From the NCBI GenBank assembly GCA_037043455.1, contig JAWPHD010011017.1, positions 23,626 through 87,625 of the forward strand: DNA of 64,000 bases, in the 5' to 3' direction. The DNA comes from Cyrtodaria siliqua (Eukaryota > Mollusca > Bivalvia > Adapedonta > Hiatellidae). The position numbers and the translations under genes are program-made. The notes under the pieces were generated by a model. The model was not told the origin of the DNA and made no database searches. It was given only the letters and a program-made list of their open reading frames with translations. Below, piece by piece: positions 34,803 to 44,188 of this stretch (its first letter is position 1; each line of letters opens with the position of its first letter).

Positions 34803-37392
34803 ACGTGGCCTTGCGTCCACCTAAATGGGAGAGATGCTCTGAAACGTGGCCTTGCGTCCAACCTAAATGGGAGAGATGCTCTGAAACATGACCTTGCGTC
34901 CACCTAAATGGGAGAGATGCTCTGAAACATTGCCTTGCGCCCAACCTAAATGGGAGAGATGTCTGAAACATGGCATTGCGTCTACCCTAGGTGGGAGAGA
35001 TGCTCTGAAACATGACCTTGCGTCCAACCTAAATGGGAGAGATGCTCTGAAACATGGCCTTGCGTCCACCCTAAATGGGTGAGATGCCCTGAAACATGGC
35101 CCTGCGTCAACCTAAATGGGAGAGATGCTCTGAAACATGGCCTTGCGTCCACCTAAATGGGAGAGATGCTCTGAAACATGGCCTTGCGTCAACCCTGAGT
35201 GGGACAGATGCCCTGAAACATGGCCTTGCGTCCACCCTAAATGGGAGAGATGCTCTGAAACATGGCCTTGGGTCCACCTAAATGGGAGAGATGCTTTGAA
35301 ACGTGGCCTTGCGTCTACCCTAAATGGGAGAGATGCTCTGAAACATGGCATTGTGTACACCCTAAATGGGAGAGATGCTCTGAAACATGGCATTTCTTCT
35401 ACCTTAAATGGGAGAGATGCTCTGAAACATGGCCTTGCGTCTACCCTAAATGGGAGAGATGTTCTGAAACATGGCCTTGCGTCTCCCCTAAATGGGAGAG
35501 ATGCTCTGAAACATGACCTTCCGTCCAACCTAAATGGGAGAGATGCTCTGAAACATGGCCTTGTGTCCACCCTAAATGGGAGAGATGCTCTGAAACATGG
35601 CCTTGTGTCTACCCTACTTACGAGAGATGCTCTGAAACATGACATTGCGTCTACCCTAAATGGGAGAGATGCTCTGAAAAATGGCATTGCGTCTACCCTA
35701 AATGGGAGAGATGCTCTCAAACATGGCCTTGGGTCCACCTAAATGGGAGAGATGCTCTGAAACATGGCCTTGCGTCTACCCTAAATGGGAGAGATGCTCC
35801 GAAACATGGCCTTGGGTCCACCGAAATGGGAGGGATGCTCTGAAACACGGCCTTGCGTCCATCCTAAATGGGAGAGATGCTCTGAAACATGCCCCGCGTC
35901 TACCCTAAATGTGAGAGATGCTCTGAAACATGGCCTTGCGTCTACCCTAAATTGGAGAGATGCTCTGAAACATGGCATTGGGTCCACCTAAATGTTAGAG
36001 ATGCTCTGAAACATGGCCTTGCGTCTACCCTAAATGGGAGAGATGCTCTGAAACATGGCATTGCGTCTACCCTAAATTTGAGAGATGCTCTGAAACATGA
36101 CCTTGCGTCTACCCTAAATGGGAGAGATGCTCTAAAACATGACCTTGCGTTCACCATAAATGGGAGAGATGCTCTGAAACATGACCTTGCGTCCACCGTA
36201 AATGAGAGAGATGCTCTGAAACATGGCATTGCGTCCACCCTAAATGGCAGAGATACATTGAAAAATAGGCCTTGCGTCCACCCTAAATGGGAGAGATGCT
36301 CTGAAACATGGCCTCGCGTCCACCCTAAATGGGAGAGATGCTCTGAAACGTGGCCTTGCGTCCACCCTAAATTGGTGAGATGCCCTGAAACATGGCATTG
36401 CGTCCACCTTTAATTGGAGAGATGCCCTGAAACATGGCATTGCGTCCACCCTAAATGGGAGAGATGCCATGAAACATGGCCTTGCGTCCACCCTAAATGC
36501 GAGAGAAGCCCTGAAACATGGCCTTTACGTCCACCCTAAATGGGAGAGATGCCCTGAAACATGGCCTTGCGTCCACCTTTAATTGGAGAGATGCCCTGAA
36601 ACATGGCATTGCGTCCACCCTAAATGGAAGAGATGCCATGAAACATGGCCTTGCGTCCACCCTAAATGCGAGAGAAGCCCTGAAACATGGCCTTTGCGTC
36701 CACCCTAAATGGGAGAGATACTCTGAAACATGGCCTTGCGTCTACCCTAAATGGGAGCGATGCTCTGAAACATGACCTTGCGTCCACCTTAAATGGGAGA
36801 GATGCTCTGAAACATGGCCTTGCGTCCACCCTAAATGGGAGAGATACCCCGAAACATGGCCTTCCGTCTACCTTAAATGGGAGAGATGCCATGAAACATG
36901 GCCTTTGCGTCCACCCTAAATGGGAGAGATACTCTGAAACATGGCCTTGCGTCTACCCTAAATGGGAGCGATGCTCTGAAACATGACCTTGCGTCCACCT
37001 TAAATGGGAGAGATGCTCTGAAACATGGCCTTGCGTCCACCTTAAATGGGAGAGATACCCCGAAACATGGCCTTCCGTCTACCTTAAATGGGAGAGATGC
37101 CATGAAACATGGCCTTTGCGTCCACCCTAAATGGGAAGGATACCCTGAAACATGGCCTTGCGTCCACCTTTAATTGGAGAGATGCCCTGAAACATGGCAT
37201 TGCGTCCGTCTTAAATGGGAGAGATGCCCTGAAAATGGCATTGCGTCCGCCCTAAATGCGACAGAAGCCATGAAACATGGCCTTGCGTCCACACTAAATG
37301 CTACAGATGCCCTGAAACATGGCCTTGCGTCCGCCCTAATGGGAGAGATACCCTGGAACATGTCATTGCGTCCACCCTAAATGAGAGAGAAT
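34803..37392 (+). repeat. 42-bp satellite array, ~2.6 kb
   Basis: About 60 units of TAAATGGGAGAGATGCTCTG followed by AAACATGGCCTTGCGTCYACCC. Units are 42 bp, or 41 bp where a C is lost, which rotates the frame. Both strands carry open frames (LNGRDALKHGLAST on plus, PFRVDARPCFRASL on minus) because 42 is 14 codons. From about 36660 to 37105 a five-unit block of 211 bp is repeated almost exactly. The right end (37140-37390) is more diverged (GAGAGATGCCCTGAAACATG). I call no gene. Confidence 0.97.
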
Positions 37393-37394
37393 GC

Positions 37395-38055
37395 CTTGCA
37401 TACTGGCTAAAATAGATAACGAATAATACCTCCTAATACCTCTTAAGTAATCCATCAACACGTTAAAAGGAGTGATATTTTGGGGTAAAATATTGCACCC
37501 TCATAATTTCAAATCATGGATCTCTCCCATATTTGTGCTCTTCTTATTCCAGGTACTTTGTTCCAGGTGCTTTGTTCCAGATACTTTGTTCCATCATGAA
37601 GTTTTAGCTGCCTATGTGATATTTGCACCGAAAAGTTATAGGTAAAACAAATAAAAATCAGCGAAACTATGTTATGGCTTGTTAAACCACATGCAGCTTT
37701 TAAATGTTTAATAATTAAATAACCCGTCTGTGTGTTAAACATTGCCCCGCACCACACATCACCTCTTTAAATGGGACAAACTAATAGTTTGTCACTACTA
37801 TTGTATATAGATGTCTTGCATACCGGACTACTTTCGCACTACTTTTGTGTATGCATAAAAACATAAAAAGAAGCCGATGTATCGATTATATTTTTAATAC
37901 GATCTCACATGAACTTACACGCTGAATTTATGTTAGTGTTTTTTTTTTGTGTTTAGTCTTAAAAAAAGACTAATAAATCGACAAGACTGCATAGATGTAA
38001 TTATTATTTATTACTAGATCTAGTCTAATGTCTTTCTTGTGTCAGCATTTCAGTG
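37395..38055. other. Nothing recognised
   Basis: A short triple of GGTACTTTGTTCCA-like phrases (37552-37591) is the only repeat. The minus-strand frame at 37509-37757 has no features. Confidence 0.45.
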
Positions 38056-38062
38056 GGGATAA

Positions 38063-39045
38063 TCAAAACATCTCGTCATATTTGATAACATTGAAGTTAT
38101 TTACCATAGTTCGTCTGCTTGTCAACACATCTCGTCATATTTGATTACATTGAAGTTATTTCCCATAGTTCGTCTGCTTGTCAAAACATCTCGTCATACT
38201 GATTACATTGAAGTTATTTTCCATAGTTCGTCTGCTTGTCAACACATCTCGTCATATTTGATTACATTGAAGCTATTTCCCATAGTTTGTCTGCTTGTCA
38301 AAACATCTCGTCATACTGATTACATTGAAGTTATTTCCCATAGTTCGTCTGCTCGTCAAAGCATCTCGTCATACTGATTACATTGAAGTTATTTTCCATA
38401 GTTCGTCTGCTTGTCAACACATCTCGTCATATTTGATTACATTGAAGCTATTTCCCATAGTTTGTCTGCTTGTCAAAACATCTCGTCATACTGATTACAT
38501 TGAAGTTATTTCCCATAGTTCGTCTGCTCGTCAAAGCATCTCGTCATACTGATTACATTGAAGTTATTTTCCATAGTTCGTCTGCTTGTCAACACATCTC
38601 GTCATATTTGATTACATTGAAGCTATTTCCCATAGTTTGTCTGCTTGTCAAAACATCTCGTCATACTGATTACATTGAAGTTATTTTCCATAGTTCGTCT
38701 GCTTGTCAACACATCTCGTCATATTTGATTACATTGAAGCTATTTCCCATAGTTTGTCTGCTTGTCAAAACATCTCGTCATACTGATTACATTGAAGTTA
38801 TTTCCCATAGTTCGTCTGCTCGTCAAAGCATCTCGTCATACTGATTACATTGAAGTTATTTTCCATAGTTCGTCTGCTTGTCAACACATCTCGTCATATT
38901 TGATTACATTGAAGCTATTTCCCATAGTTTGTCTGCTTGTCAAAACATCTCGTCATACTGATTACATTGAAGTTATTTCCCATAGTTCGTCTGCTCGTCA
39001 TATTTGATTACATTGAAGTTATTTTCCGTAGTTCGTCTGCTTGTC
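38063..39045 (+). repeat. 58-bp satellite with a 175-bp higher-order repeat
   Basis: About 17 units of ACATCTCGTCATACTGATTA followed by CATTGAAGTTATTTCCCATAGTTCGTCTGCTTGTCAAA. Three unit types differ in TACTGATT versus TATTTGATT, GAAGTT versus GAAGCT, and TTGTCAAAAC versus CTCGTCAAAGC. They recur in fixed order every 175 bp (for example 38295, 38470), and a two-unit 117-bp step interrupts the order once (292 bp from 38470 to 38762). The nested 78-124 codon frames are products of this order. Confidence 0.95.
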
Positions 39046-39057
39046 AAAACATCAACA

Positions 39058-39316
39058 ATGACTTCAATGGCTAAAGTAGGCGATATTGTACAAGTTGGGC
39101 AAGATTATTGATATTGTCAGGCCCCTAGGGATATATTAAATGTATAAAGTCCACGTTATGGCTACTGGGGTCATTAAACCCGCAGCCATTCATGAATTGA
39201 TTAAAGGGATGCCAGATAAAATTTTCCAGGATCTGTTCGATGCATATGACATGGGTATGGAAAGCCTCGGCTGCCTGCTTTGGCCTTCTGCATTTTGTGC
39301 AGTACGCTTTATAAGT
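39058..39316 (+). pseudogene. Possible gene fragment left of the foldback
   Basis: Two short frames in series look protein-like by composition. The first reads MTSMAKVGDIVQVGQDY and stops at 39109. The second starts at 39140 (VHVMATGVIKPAAIHELIKG, then MPDKIFQDLFDAYDMGMESL) and runs into the 21-bp array. The stop and frame change between them would make it broken. The last part (MGMESLGC) is also present, inverted, at 41816-41880, so it belongs to the foldback arm. I do not recognise the family. It could be chance in a window with many open frames. Confidence 0.25.
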
Positions 39317-40165
39317 CGTTCTGTGCATTTTCTAAGTTGTTATGTGCATTTTCTAAGTTGTGATGTGAATTTAGTAAGTTGTTATGTGCATTTCGTAAGT
39401 TGTTATGTGCATTTTCTAAGTTGTCCTGTGCATTTCTAAGTTGTTATGTGCATTTTCTAAGTTGTCCTGTACATTTCGTAAGTTGTTATGTGCATATTGT
39501 AGGTTGTTATGTGCATTTTCTAAGTTGTCCTGTGCATTTCGTAAGTTGTTATGTGCATTTTCTAAGTTGTCCTGTGCATTTCGTAAGTCGTTATTTGCAT
39601 TTTGTAAGTTGTTATGTGCATTTTCTAAGTTGTCTTGTGCATTTCCTAAGTTGTTATGTGCATTTCGTAAGTTGTGATGTGCATTGTTTAAGTTGTGATG
39701 TGCATTAAGTTGTCATGTGCATTTTCTAAGTTGTTATGTGCATTTTCTAAGTTGTTATGTGCTTTTTGTAAGTTGTTATGTGCATATTCTAAGTTGTCTT
39801 GTGCATTTTGTAAGTTGCTATGAGCATTTTCTAAGTTGTTATGTGCATTTTGCAAGCTGTTATGTGCATTTTCTAAGTTGTCTTGTGCATTTCATAAGTT
39901 GTTATGTGCATTTCGTAAGGTGTGATGTGCATTGTTTAAGTTGTCATGTGCATTGTTTAAGTTGTTATGTGCATTTCTAAGTTGTTATGTGCATTTTCTA
40001 AGTTGTTATGTGCTTTTCTGAAGTTGTTATGTGCATATTCTAAGTTGTCTTGTGCATTTTCTAAGTTGTTATGTGCATTTTCTAAGTTGTTATGTGCGTT
40101 TCGTAAGTTGTTATGTACATTTAGTAAGTTGTTATGTGCATTTCGTAAGTTGTCTTGTGCAAACT
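39302..40165 (+). repeat. 21-bp array, left arm (GTTATGTGCATTTTCTAAGTT)n
   Basis: About 40 units of TTGTTATGTGCATTTTCTAA plus G. Variants include CCTGTGCATTTCGTAAG, TCTTGTGC and GATGTGCATTGTTTAAG. Seven codons per unit keep frames open (VHFLSCY, LCAFSKL). The same array occurs inverted at 41290-41815 and again in the duplicated segment. It is unrelated in sequence to the 21-bp satellite at 5960. Confidence 0.95.
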
Positions 40166-40223
40166 ACAAGTCGTCGTTAAGTAGACTTTTTATCGGAATA
40201 GGTTTTGAAGGAAACACCGGTAG

Positions 40224-40512
40224 AAATGGCGGCTCCAGGAGCGAACGCTATGCTCTGCATACTCTAACACAATTTGACTTTTGACATTATACAATAAATT
40301 CTTAGAACAGACAATTGATTTCAAAATGTGTAAGGGATTGTCTGATGTGGAGTTAATAAATCTTGGTCTGAAAACAATAGATCGGGTCACAGGTGGCAGT
40401 ATCAGGAGGTGTGGTACAGGTGGCCGTGGGTACGGAAGATACGGGGCGGGGCCGGGAGACAAGGGTGGGGGTTGGAAGACAAGAGGACGGGAGTCGGGAG
40501 AGAAAGAGGCGT
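40224..40512 (+). pseudogene. Captured gene-like fragment: MAAPGA start and SAM-like segment (left arm)
   Basis: ATGGCGGCTCCAGGAGCG at 40224 reads MAAPGANAML and stops soon after. In another frame, from 40278, the sequence reads LYNKFLEQTIDFKMC and CKGLSDVELINLGLKTI, then DRV and a Gly/Arg-rich tail ending at TGA 40512. The pattern F..Q.ID....LSD.EL..LGL.TI(G)DR matches the second half of SAM domains, which are ~65-residue protein-interaction modules. One Gly expected before DR is missing. The frame has no ATG near its start (a stop at 40275-40277 precedes it), so it would need an upstream exon. The family call rests on motif spacing only. The opposite-strand 90-codon frame is a shadow. Confidence 0.4.
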
Positions 40513-40514
40513 GA

Positions 40515-41084
40515 GGTTTTTAAAATAGCAAGTTTGTAAAAATAAAATGATGAAGAATTATCATAGTTGAGAGTCGTTTTGGGTAAAACAGTCTATATCC
40601 TATCAAAATCCTTAATTGACCATTATCTTGTCTGCCGTACACGTTCTGTCTCCACGATAGATACGTTTATGGATTTCGTCCCTTGTTTATCAGTACACTG
40701 AGAGAGAAGAGGGAAAAGGGGGCGGAGAAGGGAGATAAGGGAGGGATAAATGGGGGAGGAGGGAGAAAACGACCTCACGTAGCCCCTACCCTTCAGTGTT
40801 GGGAACTAACAAATAACAATGATAATCAATCGAAAAATATATTTAAATAAAAGTAATATTAACGTGCTATTTGTTGAAAACAAACATATTTTAAGTTTAC
40901 CTGAAAAAAGTCCCAGAGTATTTAAAATATGTTTTCAACAAATAACACGTGAAGTCCAGACTCTATTGAACCTATACCTTTAGGACGTCCTATTGGTTAA
41001 AATAGTGAGGGCTATAAACCTTAGGACTACACACAAAGACAAACAAGTAACACATTTTTTTTTTATTTATTTATTGTTTTTTTT
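40515..41084. other. Foldback spacer with internal hairpin
   Basis: A purine-rich stretch (GGGAAAAGGGGGCGGAGAAG, 40707-40765) is followed by an inverted repeat at 40862-40950. ACGTGCTATTTGTTGAAAAC and ATATTTTAA pair with TTTAAAATATGTTTTCAACA and AATAACACGT. No coding features. The same spacer is at 46813-47382. Confidence 0.7.
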
Positions 41085-41238
41085 CAGACCAAGATTTATT
41101 AACTCCACGTCAGACAATCCCTTACACATTTTTAAATCAGTTTTATGTTCTAAGAATTTATTGTATAATGTACCTAGCCCAATTTCTTTTATCTAGCCAG
41201 AGCATAGCGTCCGCTCCTGGAGCCGCCATTTCTACCGG
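41085..41238 (-). pseudogene. Captured gene-like fragment: MAAPGA start and SAM-like segment (right arm)
   Basis: On the minus strand ATGGCGGCTCCAGGAGCG gives MAAPGADAMLWLDKRNWARY before a stop. One base out of frame, the sequence continues IGLGTLYNKFLEHKTDLKMC and CKGLSDVELINLGLK. Here the N-terminal LGL...Y..F part of a SAM-like domain is also visible, in line with SAM consensus spacing. The sequence ends at an A-rich run where the arm ends. A single frameshift would join start and domain; as it stands no complete protein is possible. The left-arm copy is at 40224. Confidence 0.4.
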
Positions 41239-41289
41239 TGTTTCCTTCAAAACTTATTCCGATAAAAAGTCTACTTAACGACGACTTGT

Positions 41290-41815
41290 AGTTTGCACAG
41301 GACAACTTACGAAATGTACATAACAACTCATGAAATGCAAATGACATCTTAGAAAATGCACATAACAACTTAGAAAATGCACATAACAACTTCGAAAATG
41401 CACAAGACAACTTAGAATATGCACATAACAACCTACCAAATGCACATTACAACTTACGAAATGCACATAACAACTTAGAAAATGCACAAGACAACTTAGA
41501 ATATGCACATAAAAACCTACGAAATGCACATAACAACTTACTAAATGTACATAACAACTTACGAAACGCACATAACAACTTAAACAATGCACAAGACAAC
41601 TTAGAATATGCACATAACAACCTACGAAATGCACATAACAACTTAGAAAATGCACCTAACAACTTGGAATATGCACATGACAACTTAGAAAATGCACAAG
41701 ACAACTTAGAAAATGCACATGGCAACCTAGAAAATGCACATAACAACTTACTAAATGCACATAACAACTTACTAAATGCACATAACAACTTAGAAAATGC
41801 ACACAACTTAGGAAG
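41290..41815 (-). repeat. 21-bp array, right arm (inverted)
   Basis: About 25 units of AACTTAGAAAATGCACATAA plus C, the reverse complement of the array at 39302. On the plus strand one frame (41664-41879) reads NLENAHN heptads followed by GSVLHKMHKANRRQ. Minus-strand frames read LCAFSKL and VHFLSCY. Confidence 0.93.
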
Positions 41816-41988
41816 CGTACTGCACAAGATGCACAAGGCCAACAGAAGGCAGCCGAGGCTTTCCATACATGGGAACTAATGTAATCACTGACAATAACGT
41901 CGACACCACACTTAATACAGGTTTGTACAATAAGCTATACCAGTAACCACTTGTTTAGCTTTATATACACGTAGGTCTATTGTAGATA

Positions 41989-42138
41989 ATGAACAGTTCC
42001 TTTAAAAGTAATGCACCTAGACAAATTGTCTATTTCCCATCTTATCGGTGTGGGTATGGCTTAATTTTTGAAAACTGCAAATGGAAGGTTTTCAACCAAT
42101 CTATGCTTCCCATGAAATTACGGATGGGGGCGTAATCC
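41989..42138 (+). CDS. Small open frame, unrecognised
   Basis: ATG at 41989 opens 49 codons (MNSSFKSNAPRQIVYFPSYR, then CGYGLIFENCKWKVFNQSML) ending TAA. It lies just upstream of the candidate exon pair. In copy 2 there are three substitutions near its end (AACCAATCTATGC becomes AAGCAATCAATGC). I do not recognise it, and the length is within chance for this window. It is kept because its composition is less AT-biased than the surroundings. Confidence 0.15.
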
Positions 42139-42191
42139 GAACGGTCCGGTGTATCAGTTTCAAGTCCACTGGCACCCTCAAGAGGATGTGA

Positions 42192-42489
42192 TATTTATTT
42201 TATTATACCGAACAAATACTCCTAATCACAGATCTACATACTCTGGATTCGAAACATATCGTAAATCCAATTTATCCGCCGAATAATAATATACCCATGA
42301 TACTTGAGCGTGCAGGTAAGGGTTTTTCGCGCATGCGCGTTGCGCTAAGTTACGCAGCGTCTTACGAATTTATCACCTAGTATACATATCGTTAATTTAT
42401 TTGTTTTAGGAAAATTATTTAAGAAATCTGGCTATTTCAAAGACGAGTTGAAAGACAATTCTGTATTCTATACAGTGATTTTGTTTTAG
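42192..42489 (+). CDS. Candidate two-exon gene fragment, unrecognised
   Basis: One frame is open from 42192 and includes DLHTLDSKHIVNPIYPPNNN and IPMILERA. It ends at a good donor, GCAG|GTAAGG (42315/42316). After a 94-bp intron an acceptor TTGTTTTAG (to 42409) restores the frame: GKLFKKSGYFKDELKDNSVF, then a stop at 42487-42489. Codons and residue mix look protein-like, with an amphipathic Lys/Glu-rich end. The copy in the duplicated segment (48491-48789) has one silent change (CCG to CCA) and one Ile-to-Leu change. No upstream exon is identified. A weak resemblance of NPIYPPNNN to nucleotidyltransferase motifs is not strong enough to name it. It could be chance. Confidence 0.25.
42328..42339. 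promoter_or_regulatory. NRF1-type palindrome CGCGCATGCGCG
   Basis: A perfect match to the core GCGCATGCGC bound by NRF1-family factors, in an otherwise CpG-poor region. It falls within the candidate 94-bp intron. It is repeated at 48628-48639. Function is inferred from the motif only. Confidence 0.35.
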
Positions 42490-42774
42490 CTTTACTAAAA
42501 ACAACTAAATAACAAAAAAATACGTTCGTTTGACCGTATGTGAAACCGCGACAGTGAAGTGACAGGGCAAATTAAAATATATATATATATATACATATCG
42601 TTGCTTATATGTTTATTTTGGGAAAAGGTTTTAAGTTAGGTGACACGTTAAGAGCTAATTTTTTCTTCTATAAAGTGATGTCTGTTATCCATAAAAAGGA
42701 TAAGCAAATGAGTCAAATTAAATAGGGCGAAAAAGGAAGTCTCGCAAATTCTCGGACAGAAAGCCCGAGATCAG

Positions 42775-42892
42775 GTCACGTGATAGTCATCGTCTTCAAC
42801 CGCCATTTTGGAAAATTTTGATAACAACGCTGAGTAGATTGATGTCGATAAATAGCAAAATAGCGCTTTATATAAGGAATTATCGAGTAAGT
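42775..42892 (+). promoter_or_regulatory. Candidate promoter: E-box, YY1-like site, splice donor
   Basis: GTCACGTGAT (E-box CACGTG 42777-42782) is followed 19 bp later by ACCGCCATTTTGG (42800-42811), which fits YY1. About 75 bp further, CGA|GTAAGT (42887) is a consensus splice donor. This order resembles housekeeping promoters with a non-coding first exon. No downstream coding exon is recognised. The second copy is at 49075-49192. Confidence 0.35.
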
Positions 42893-43487
42893 ATTAGTTC
42901 AGTACGATTATTTTAATAAGGAAGTGTTTATTTTATATATGTTTTTCGTTAGTGTAGTTTTATTTTGATATTGCTAATGCAATTCTACCGATTCTCGGCA
43001 GTGTGATGTTAGCGGTTGGGGAAATCGTATTTTTTCGAATATTGATATAAAACATGATTTTCTTTGGACGAAATAAGTTTTTGATTATAAATGTTATCGT
43101 TATATGACTTGGTTATTAAAATTTAATAAATTACATATTGATATCGATACCATTCCTTCACGTTTTTTTCTGTTTTAAATTTCACTTTGAAGCCAGGAAA
43201 AAAAACGATGTTGTTACCGCTTTTTTAATAGTAATAAATACTGATAAATGTGATCGTTTGAGAGCAACAAACACAATTAAGAGAATAAAGCAGCAGACTC
43301 GATTTTATTGAGTCTGTTCATGAGAAGTAATGAAAGAAGCAACACTTCTCACGCCCCCTAGCACCGGCTTAAGCGGTATTCTACTTCAAAGCCACCTAAA
43401 TTGGGCTCGTTGGTCCCAAAGGACCAATAAAAATAACACTACTGATTCGTAGCACGGGGAGACTTTTTACAGCCGCCACACTATCAT

Positions 43488-44090
43488 ATTCTATTTTTAA
43501 AACATACACATCTTTGTGTTCTTATATAATTTGTATAGTGCATGGTTAACTTTATTTCATACCAAGCATTATAAAAATAAATAATTCAGCTTTCAAATGG
43601 GCAATATATTTCTTATTATAATTCATTTTGAAAATTTAAAAAACACTTGTGTGTTAATGCCTTTTTAATACAAAGGCACTTAATCATGTTCTATTTTTAA
43701 AAAAATACACATATCTGTGTTCTTATATAATTTTTATATTGCATGGTAACCATTGTTTCATCATACAAAGCATTATATTTTTTTCTTCAGCTTTCAAATG
43801 GGCAGATTAATTCTCCTAATAAATAGTTATAAATAGTTATATATAAAGGCACACAATTGTTATTTTTTTTATTTCAAACAAAACATTGTATATGTTTACT
43901 TTTAACAGCTTTCAAAGGAGTGCAATATTCTTTAAAAAAATATCATTTTGAAAACTTACAACATATTACTGTGTTATCGCCTTTTTAATAAAAAAGCACA
44001 CAGTCATGTTCTTTTCAAAGACTACATACATATTTGTGTTCTTATAGGGCCTATAGTTATTATACTGCATTGTTACCTTTATTTCAAACA
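43488..44090 (+). repeat. Old degenerate tandem repeat, three copies
   Basis: CATRTTCTATTTTTAAAAMA, ACACATATNTGTGTTCTTAT and GGTAACCTTTATTTCA recur at about 43488, 43686 and 44003. CAGCTTTCAAATGGGCA and TTTTTAATACAAAGGCAC recur between them. The copies are strongly diverged. A twin is at 49788-50390. Confidence 0.65.
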
Positions 44091-44188
44091 TTTGTTTTCC
44101 AGAGGCACATATCTTGATTCTTCGATCGAGGAGCTGATGTTGTCGAGAAGTTTGCATATTTAATTTTCACCCTCGTCCCAGAAGTCAC

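Larger units (their letters stand above)
39255..41880. mobile_element. Foldback element, satellite-filled inverted arms (copy 1)
   Basis: The left arm, about 39255-40380, consists of a ~60-bp end (GGAAAGCCTCGGCTGCC), the 21-bp array, and ~215 bp ending TTAATAAATCTTGGTCTGAA. The right arm, 41085-41880, is its reverse complement with a shorter array. The spacer (40381-41084) is ~700 bp and has its own hairpin. Inverted arms dominated by tandem repeats are known from foldback-type DNA elements in other animals; membership here is inference. No transposase is present. Both arms carry the MAAPGA plus SAM-like coding fragment, so captured gene sequence is part of the arm. Confidence 0.65.

Noticed and set aside
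35112..35742. About 200-codon frames on both strands as genes
   Set aside because: They lie entirely in the 42-bp satellite, whose period is a multiple of 3. Frames are repeatedly broken by 41-bp units and no splice or start context exists.
41447..41866. 139-codon Cys/Leu-rich membrane-like frame (LCAFSKL)
   Set aside because: It is the minus-strand reading of the 21-bp array. Apparent hydrophobic periodicity comes from the repeat.
42260..42489. Naming the candidate exon pair as an OAS-like nucleotidyltransferase
   Set aside because: Only the short NPIYPPNNN stretch is reminiscent of that family. No catalytic motif or upstream domain is visible.
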